From the NCBI RefSeq assembly GCF_017352375.1, contig NZ_JAFEVR010000002.1, forward strand, positions 124,001 to 188,000: DNA of 64,000 nucleotides, read 5' to 3'. The position numbers and the translations under genes are program-made. This stretch comes from Mycolicibacterium sp. S2-37 (lineage in GTDB: Bacteria > Actinomycetota > Actinomycetes > Mycobacteriales > Mycobacteriaceae). Each line of letters begins with the position of its first letter. Within the stretch, counting starts at the first letter, position 1. The notes under the pieces were generated by a model. It did not search any database. It worked only from the letters and a program-made list of their open reading frames with translations, and was not told the origin of the DNA. Positions 58,870 through 64,000 of this stretch are shown here, piece after piece.

Positions 58870-59508
58870 ATGAGCATGGACGACGCAGGCCTGGCGACAC
58901 TCGCCGGCACGGTGTTGTCCCGTGAGTCCGCCGCTGTCGCGGCGCTCGTGAACGAGGTCGAGAGCAGCGTCGTCACGGTGGCCCGGCGCATGCTCGACGT
59001 CACCGGCAAAGTGGTCACCACCGGGTCCGGCACGTCGGGCATCATGGCCGAACGACTCGCCCATCTGCTGTCGGTGTGCGGCACACCCGCGGTGTATCTG
59101 CCCGCGATGGATGCGCTGCACGGCGGGATGGGGGCGATCACCACGGATGATCTCGTGCTGGCCGTCTCGAAGACCGGCAGGTCCCACGAGCTGACCCGGC
59201 TGACCGAACGGCTCGTCGGCCGCGGGGTCACTGTCGTCGCCGTCACCGAGAGCCCCGCATCGCCGTTCGCGGACGCCGCCAGCCTGGTCGCGGCACTGCC
59301 GCCCACCCCGGCCGAGGCGGATCCGGGCGACATGATCGCCATGGCCAGCACCCTGGCCGTCGGCGCGTGGGGCGATGCGCTGGCCGTCGTGGCGATGGCG
59401 ATGCGCGGCCACACCCTGCGCGACGTCGTCGACAGCCATCCGGCAGGCGGCGTCGGCTCCCGCGGGCACCGGCCCGGCGATGAATCGGCACCGGTGGTGC
59501 GGCTATGA
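58870..59508 (+). CDS. SIS-domain sugar-phosphate isomerase
   Basis: 212 residues containing one SIS domain: KVVTTGSGTSGIMAERLAHLL (phosphosugar-binding Gly/Ser loop, about residues 45-65), DLVLAVSKTGRSHELTRLTERL (Ser loop) and VVAVTESPASPFADAA. Size and order resemble 6-phospho-3-hexuloisomerase and arabinose-5-phosphate isomerase (without CBS). It would interconvert a ketose and aldose phosphate. It is the first gene of the operon, with a GGAGG site before its ATG at 58870; an ATG at 58876 is a near alternative. It overlaps the kinase gene by 4 bases (ATGA). Confidence 0.85.
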   Translation: MSMDDAGLATLAGTVLSRESAAVAALVNEVESSVVTVARRMLDVTGKVVTTGSGTSGIMAERLAHLLSVCGTPAVYLPAMDALHGGMGAITTDDLVLAVSKTGRSHELTRLTERLVGRGVTVVAVTESPASPFADAASLVAALPPTPAEADPGDMIAMASTLAVGAWGDALAVVAMAMRGHTLRDVVDSHPAGGVGSRGHRPGDESAPVVRL

Positions 59509-60992
59509 CAACGGCAGCCGTGCTCGGGGTGGATTCGTCGACCCAGTCCTGCAAGGTCGAGATCCGCGAACTGGCCACCGGCCGGCTGCTCGCCTCCGGT
59601 GCCGCGGCCCATCCGCCGGCGTTCCCGCCGTGCAGCGAGCAGCACCCGTCGGCATGGGTGGATGCACTGATCTCGGCCACCCGAGCCGCACTCACCCGGT
59701 GCGCCGATCATCCTGTCATCGAAGCGATCTCGGTGGCGGCGCAATGCCACGGGCTGGTGCTGCTCGACGACGACGGCACACCGCTGCGGGCCGCCAAGCT
59801 GTGGAACGACACCACCGGCGCTCCGCAGCTGGGCGCGCTGGTCGCACGAATCGGCGCAGAGCGGTGGACACGCCGCGTCGGATCGCTGCCCACCGCGGCC
59901 TTCACGATCGCGAAGTTGGCCTGGGTCGCCGAACGCGAACCCGACGTGCTGGACCGGGCCGCCACAATGCTGCTGCCGCACGACTATCTGACCTACTGGC
60001 TGACCGGTATGCGGGTGACCGACCGCTCGGAGGCCTCGGGCACCGGCTATTTCGACACCGCGGCAGGCGAGTGGATCACCGACTATCTCGACATGGCCGG
60101 CGGAGCCCGGGACTGGGCCGCGATGCTGCCCACGGTGCTCGGTCCCAGCCGGCCCGCCGGGTACCTGCGGCCCGCCGCGGCCGAAGCACTGGGCCTGGGA
60201 ATCGAGACGCTCGTCGGCCCCGGCGGCGGCGACCAGCACGCCGCCTATCTGGGCCTCGGGTTACAGGACGGCGACCAGTACATCGGGATCGGCACCTCGG
60301 GTGTCGTCGCCACCTCCTGTCGTACACCGGTTTACGATCCGACGGGCATGGTCGACGGGGTTGCGGACCTCACCGGCGGCTACCTGCCGCTGGTCAGCAC
60401 GCTCAACGCGGCCCGCGTCGCCGATGTAGCGGCGCGTCTGCTCGGCACCGACCTCACCGGTCTGGCCGACCTCGCGCTGTCCGCCGGCGACACCCGCGGA
60501 CCGGTGCTCGTGCCCTTCCTCGACGGCGAACGCAAACCCGACCGGCCGGCCGCCCGAGGCGCTTTCGCCGACCTCACCTCCCACACCACCCGCGAGGAGC
60601 TGGCCCGCGCGTTCGTCGAGGGTCCGCTGCTGTCGTTGATGAACGCACGGGATCATCTGCGTGCCTGCGGCGTCGACGTGTCGGGAGCGGCGACCGCCGT
60701 CGGTGGCGGCGCCCGGTCCCCGGCCACCCTGCAACTGCTGGCCGATCTGCTCGACGACGAGGTGACCGTGCTCGACGCCGACGAGGCGACCGCGCGGGGC
60801 GCCTGCGTCCAGGCCGCGGCCATCGCCACCGGGGCCGACGTCGCGGGCCTGACCGACCTCGTCAAGCGATGGACACCCGTTGTCCGGCAGCGCATTGCAC
60901 CCCGCCACACCGATCGGGATCTGGCCGATCTGCGGAGGCGGTGGGCCGAACTCGCCGCAGCACCGGTTCTCGACACCGGGGTGCCGGTATGA
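59505..60992 (+). CDS. FGGY-family carbohydrate kinase (xylulokinase-like)
   Basis: 495 residues, the usual length. The N-terminal phosphate motif is VLGVDSSTQSCKVEI. ISVAAQCHGLVLLDDDG and AAKLWNDTTGAPQL fit xylulokinases, in which a Met/Gln-rich loop meets the sugar. GPGGGDQHAAYLGLGL and GTSGVVATS are the ATP-binding elements. AVGGGARSPATLQLLADLLDDEV is the second FGGY signature. It phosphorylates a ketose, most likely xylulose or a related ketopentose or ketotetrose. It overlaps the flanking genes by 4 bases on both sides. Confidence 0.88.
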   Translation: MTTAAVLGVDSSTQSCKVEIRELATGRLLASGAAAHPPAFPPCSEQHPSAWVDALISATRAALTRCADHPVIEAISVAAQCHGLVLLDDDGTPLRAAKLWNDTTGAPQLGALVARIGAERWTRRVGSLPTAAFTIAKLAWVAEREPDVLDRAATMLLPHDYLTYWLTGMRVTDRSEASGTGYFDTAAGEWITDYLDMAGGARDWAAMLPTVLGPSRPAGYLRPAAAEALGLGIETLVGPGGGDQHAAYLGLGLQDGDQYIGIGTSGVVATSCRTPVYDPTGMVDGVADLTGGYLPLVSTLNAARVADVAARLLGTDLTGLADLALSAGDTRGPVLVPFLDGERKPDRPAARGAFADLTSHTTREELARAFVEGPLLSLMNARDHLRACGVDVSGAATAVGGGARSPATLQLLADLLDDEVTVLDADEATARGACVQAAAIATGADVAGLTDLVKRWTPVVRQRIAPRHTDRDLADLRRRWAELAAAPVLDTGVPV

Positions 60993-61648
60993 CCCGCCTC
61001 GCGCCCCTGGCGCCCTGGTACGAGCGGTTCCCCGGCCGCATCGCCGGATCCGTCTATGCGGTGGCGCCGGCCGACCGGGCCGCGATCGCAGGCGAGATGG
61101 CCGACGTCGGTCTGGACGTTCACGTCGACGTGATGGCCGAATCAGAGGGCCTGCCTACCGGGGTGAGTGTCGCCGAACTGTCCGCCATCGCACAGACGGT
61201 GGACCGCACCCGCCCCGATGCCGGCGTCGACGTGCATCTCATCGGCTCGCCGGACTTCGTCGACGCGACGCTGGGCGCGGTGCTGGAACACCGGCCGTCC
61301 AAGGTGTTCCTGCCCTGGGCGGCGTTCACCGAGCACCGGGCGCGCTCGATCCGTGCTGCAGGCGGCTCGGCCTGGATCGCGCTGTGGAAGGAGTGGAACG
61401 GGTTCGGCCCGGCCCGCTGGCCCGCCACTCCCGACGGGGTGCTGGTCATGCTCATCGAACCGGGTACCACCGACCGCTGCCGGCTGGACAGGCTGGGCAT
61501 CGTGACGGCGTGCGTGCCACATCTTCCCGTCATCGTCGACGGTGGAGTCACCGAAGACATTGCGCCGCTGTGCATCACAGCAGGCGCTGAATCACTGGTG
61601 GTAGGGCGAGCGCTGCTGCCCGCTCCCGCGAAAGGAAACACCCCATGA
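60989..61648 (+). CDS. Ribulose-phosphate 3-epimerase-like TIM-barrel protein
   Basis: 219 residues. RPE-family metal and acid positions are kept: VHVDVM (His and Asp), DVHLIG (His) and VDGGV (Asp), in the right order and spacing for a zinc-dependent epimerase. VLVMLIEPGT and ESLVVGRALL form the phosphate end. Overall similarity to canonical RPE is low: the usual APSILSAD start is absent (RIAGSVYAVAPADRAA instead). A different sugar phosphate is therefore likely, for example allulose-, tagatose- or erythrulose-type. The ATG at 60989 overlaps the kinase stop (ATGA) and its own stop overlaps the next gene. Confidence 0.75.
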   Translation: MTRLAPLAPWYERFPGRIAGSVYAVAPADRAAIAGEMADVGLDVHVDVMAESEGLPTGVSVAELSAIAQTVDRTRPDAGVDVHLIGSPDFVDATLGAVLEHRPSKVFLPWAAFTEHRARSIRAAGGSAWIALWKEWNGFGPARWPATPDGVLVMLIEPGTTDRCRLDRLGIVTACVPHLPVIVDGGVTEDIAPLCITAGAESLVVGRALLPAPAKGNTP

Positions 61649-62679
61649 CATCTGACGTCGCCACTCCCGACACCATGCGGGCCAGCGTCATGACCGGAGT
61701 CGGCACGCTGCGGATCGAACAGCGGCCAGTGCCACAACCCGGACCACGACAGGTGCTCGTGGAGGTGGCCGCCGTCGGCGTGTGCGGGTCCGACGTGCAC
61801 TACTACCGGCACGGCCGGATCGGCGACTTCGTCGTCGAGGAGCCGATGATCCTCGGACATGAACTGTCCGGACGCATCGCAGCCGTCGGTGCGGGTGTCG
61901 ACGCCGGCCGGGTCGGCGAGCGGGTGGCCGTCGAGCCGCAGCATCCCTGCCGGCGTTGTGCGCAGTGCAAGGCCGGCCGCTACAACCTGTGCCCGAAGAT
62001 GAAGTTCTACGCCACGCCGCCGGTCGACGGCGCGTTCTGCCGTTACGTCACCATCGACGACGACATGGCTCATCCCGTACCGGACTCCGTATCCGACGAA
62101 GCCGCCGCGCTTCTCGAGCCGCTCTCGGTCGCGATCGCCACGATGCGCAAGGCGCGCGTCGCGCCCGGCACCTCGATCCTGATCGCCGGCGCGGGACCGA
62201 TCGGGGTGATCTGCGCGCAGACCGCACGCGCCTTCGGTGCCGCGCGCATCGTCGTCACCGATCTGGTCGGATCCCGGCGTGAGCGGGCGCTGCAGTTCGG
62301 CGCCACCGAGGTCCTCGATCCCGCCGTCGCCGACATCTCGGCCATCGACCCCGTCGATGCCTTCGTCGACGCCACCGGCGTACCCGCGGCCGTGATGAGC
62401 GGCATCAAGGCGGTGGGGCCGGCCGGACACGTCGTCCTGGTCGGCATGGGCGCCGACGAGTACCCGTTGCCGGTGAGCCATATCGCCAACCACGAGATCA
62501 ACCTGACCGGCGTGTTCCGCTATACCGATACATGGCCTGCGGCAATTCATCTCGTGCAGTCCGGCGCCGTCGATCTCGACGCGATGGTCACCGCCCGATA
62601 CGACCTCGAACACGTCGCCGACGCACTCGACAGCGACACCGACCCCGCCAGCCTCAAGTCGATCGTGAGCCCGTCATGA
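61645..62679 (+). CDS. Zinc-dependent polyol dehydrogenase (sorbitol/xylitol dehydrogenase-like, MDR)
   Basis: 344 residues. Catalytic zinc site: VCGSDVHYYRHG, GHELSG and VEPQHPC. The structural zinc loop is complete with four Cys (CRRCAQCKAGRYNLC). Cofactor motif: IAGAGPIGVICAQTARAFG, with an Asp after beta-2 (VVTDLVG), so NAD is expected. The CGSDVHYYxxG signature is that of sorbitol/xylitol dehydrogenases, which oxidise a secondary hydroxyl of a polyol to a ketose. It overlaps the upstream and downstream genes by 4 bases each. Confidence 0.9.
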   Translation: MTSDVATPDTMRASVMTGVGTLRIEQRPVPQPGPRQVLVEVAAVGVCGSDVHYYRHGRIGDFVVEEPMILGHELSGRIAAVGAGVDAGRVGERVAVEPQHPCRRCAQCKAGRYNLCPKMKFYATPPVDGAFCRYVTIDDDMAHPVPDSVSDEAAALLEPLSVAIATMRKARVAPGTSILIAGAGPIGVICAQTARAFGAARIVVTDLVGSRRERALQFGATEVLDPAVADISAIDPVDAFVDATGVPAAVMSGIKAVGPAGHVVLVGMGADEYPLPVSHIANHEINLTGVFRYTDTWPAAIHLVQSGAVDLDAMVTARYDLEHVADALDSDTDPASLKSIVSPS

Positions 62680-63443
62680 CCCAGAGCAATCCATTCGATC
62701 TCTCCGGCCGCACCGCTCTGGTGACCGGCGGCAACCAGGGGCTGGGCCGGGCGTTCGCGTTCGGGCTCGCCCAGGCCGGCGCGCAGGTGGCGATCTCCGG
62801 CCGCAACGCCGAACGCAACGCCACCACCGTTGCCGATGCCGCCGATGCCGGGCTCACGCTGCATCCCATCACCGCCGACATCACCTCACAGGCCGACGTC
62901 GACCGGATGACCGCCGAGGCCGTGACCGCTCTGGGACAGGTCGACATCCTGGTCAACAACGCCGGCACCTGCTACCACGCCGAATCGTGGGACGTCACCG
63001 AGCAGCAGTGGGACGACGTGTTCGATCTCAACGTCAAGGCGCTGTGGGCGTGTTCGCTGTCGGTCGGCGCGCACATGCGCGAACGCGGGACGGGTTCGAT
63101 CGTCAACATCGGCTCCATGTCGGGGCTCATCGTCAACCGCCCGCAGTGGCAACCGGCCTACAACGCCTCGAAGGCGGCCGTGCACCACCTCACCAAATCG
63201 CTTGCCGCCGAATGGGCACCGCTCGGTATCCGGGTCAACGCGGTCGCCCCAGGATATGTGAAGACCGATATGGCTCCGGTGGACCGGCCCGAGTTCAAAC
63301 AGCACTGGATCGACGACGCCCCGATGCTGCGTTACGCGCTGCCCGAGGAGATCGCGCCCAGCGTGGTGTTCCTGGCAAGTGACGCAGCCTCTTTCATCAC
63401 CGGTTCCGTACTGGTCGCCGACGGCGGGTACACCGTATGGTGA
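62676..63443 (+). CDS. SDR dehydrogenase in the polyol operon
   Basis: 255 residues. Classical SDR: TALVTGGNQGLGRAFAFGL, NNAGTC, GSMSGL (Ser) and YNASKAA (Tyr/Lys), then APGYVKTDMAPVDRPEF, ending ITGSVLVADGGYTVW. The motif set matches gluconate 5-dehydrogenase and related sugar-acid/alcohol oxidoreductases. SGRNAERN after beta-2 (Arg/Asn) suggests NADP rather than NAD, unlike the NAD-type SDR at 57019. It overlaps the upstream gene by 4 bases (ATGA) and the downstream gene by 7. Confidence 0.9.
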   Translation: MTQSNPFDLSGRTALVTGGNQGLGRAFAFGLAQAGAQVAISGRNAERNATTVADAADAGLTLHPITADITSQADVDRMTAEAVTALGQVDILVNNAGTCYHAESWDVTEQQWDDVFDLNVKALWACSLSVGAHMRERGTGSIVNIGSMSGLIVNRPQWQPAYNASKAAVHHLTKSLAAEWAPLGIRVNAVAPGYVKTDMAPVDRPEFKQHWIDDAPMLRYALPEEIAPSVVFLASDAASFITGSVLVADGGYTVW

Positions 63444-64000
63444 CCGCGGCGCTCAACCGCCGGGTGGTGGTCAACGCGATCGACGACGTCGTCCTCGAGA
63501 CGGCCGCCGAGGCTCAACCGCAGCCGGGGGAGGCCCGGGTGCGCACCACGGTTGTCGGCATCTGCGGCTCGGATCTGCACGCCGCGTGCGGTCGCCACCC
63601 GTTCATCGAACTGCCGTACCGGCCCGGACACGAGGCGGTCGGGGTGGTCGACGCCGTCGGCGCCGGGGTCGACGAGACCTGGCTCGGCAAGCGCGTGACG
63701 ATCGAACCGAACCTCGCCTGCGGGCAGTGCACCCAGTGCCGCGCCGGGCGCTACAACATCTGCCGCGACCTGCTGGTGTTCGGCTGCCAGACCGCCGGCG
63801 CACTGGCCGATTCGTTCACCATCGCCGCCGACCGGCTGGTCGCGCTGCCGGCGGACCTCGATGACCGGCACGCGATCCTGATCGAACCGCTCGCCACCCC
63901 GGTGCACACAGTGCGACGGGCCGCCGAGCTCGTCGGCGACCTGCGCGGCAGGCCGGTCGTGGTGATCGGCGCGGGACCGATCGGGCTGTTCACCCTACTG
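63437..64000 (+). CDS. Zinc-type medium-chain dehydrogenase, truncated by the window end
   Basis: 188 codons are visible and the frame is open at the edge. Catalytic site: GICGSDLHAACGRHP, GHEAVG and IEPNLAC. Four Cys of the structural zinc loop are present (CGQCTQCRAGRYNIC). Cofactor motif: VVVIGAGPIGLFTLL. It resembles threonine/galactitol-phosphate-type dehydrogenases and is only distantly similar to the other zinc dehydrogenase at 61645, so it is not a recent duplicate. ATG at 63437 is chosen; a GTG at 63440 would give a 4-base GTGA overlap. More genes of the operon probably follow. Confidence 0.88.
   Translation, partial: MVTAALNRRVVVNAIDDVVLETAAEAQPQPGEARVRTTVVGICGSDLHAACGRHPFIELPYRPGHEAVGVVDAVGAGVDETWLGKRVTIEPNLACGQCTQCRAGRYNICRDLLVFGCQTAGALADSFTIAADRLVALPADLDDRHAILIEPLATPVHTVRRAAELVGDLRGRPVVVIGAGPIGLFTLL

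Overview
The window is about 64 kb of high-GC chromosomal DNA from a mycobacterium, most likely an environmental, fast-growing Mycolicibacterium-type species. The evidence is the gene order. Compared from memory with M. tuberculosis H37Rv, positions 6.5-50.3 kb follow the Rv1814-Rv1856c order almost gene by gene: erg3, secreted protease, TetR, flavoprotein, bacA-type ABC importer, secA2, pgsA2, DUF881 pair with the small basic protein, gcvH, garA, two MerR regulators, gcvP, glcB, two CNNM/CorC proteins, guaB1, gnd, blaR/blaI, urease, ndh. Differences are local insertions and losses (no ilvG beside secA2, no PE_PGRS genes, no modABC beside apa). No tRNA, rRNA, insertion sequence, prophage or CRISPR array was seen.

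Layout. 0-9 kb: end of an SDR gene, a small secreted protein, 4-alpha-glucanotransferase, an MFS transporter, a paired SMR transporter, a type-B carboxylesterase, a sterol-desaturase-like hydroxylase and a DAO-family oxidoreductase. 9-17.5 kb: a secreted trypsin-like protein, a deazaflavin-dependent reductase and TetR gene pair sharing an inverted operator, a VOC/flavoprotein operon behind a KstR-type steroid box, the BacA-type ABC protein, an FAD monooxygenase and a GNAT enzyme. 17.5-29 kb: the accessory secretion ATPase SecA2, then phospholipid-synthase-like, DUF881 and small-basic-protein genes, glycine cleavage H protein, the FHA regulator GarA, MerR regulators, a bifunctional-nuclease-domain protein, and a tandem glycine riboswitch before gcvP. 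29-41 kb (all minus strand): a VWA/solute-binding-like membrane protein, malate synthase G, a conserved protein, two CNNM proteins, GuaB1, 6-phosphogluconate dehydrogenase and a BlaR/BlaI pair.

41-47 kb: two IdeR-type iron boxes, one before a FhuF-like gene and one before a short terminator-ended transcription unit that matches the location of the iron-responsive sRNA MrsI; then a thioesterase and the urease operon ureABCFGD. Between ureB and ureC lies a perfect 3 x 32-bp tandem repeat that builds a chain of three 11-codon reading frames linked by ATGA overlaps. 47-57 kb: type II NADH dehydrogenase, an F420-type LLM oxidoreductase, an atypical SDR, the Apa antigen, a small secreted protein, a CPBP protease, phosphoketolase and a thiolase-like protein.

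57-64 kb: a carbohydrate catabolic locus. A SorC/DeoR-type regulator and an SDR face, across a palindromic operator region, a tightly overlapped operon of SIS isomerase, FGGY kinase, ribulose-phosphate-epimerase-like protein, zinc dehydrogenase, SDR and a second zinc dehydrogenase cut by the window end. The set implies oxidation of a polyol to a ketose, phosphorylation, and isomerisation/epimerisation into central metabolism. The phosphoketolase 3 kb away could consume the product if it is xylulose 5-phosphate. The substrate is not decidable from sequence. This locus, the ureB-ureC repeat and the iron-box/sRNA region are the parts most worth a second look.
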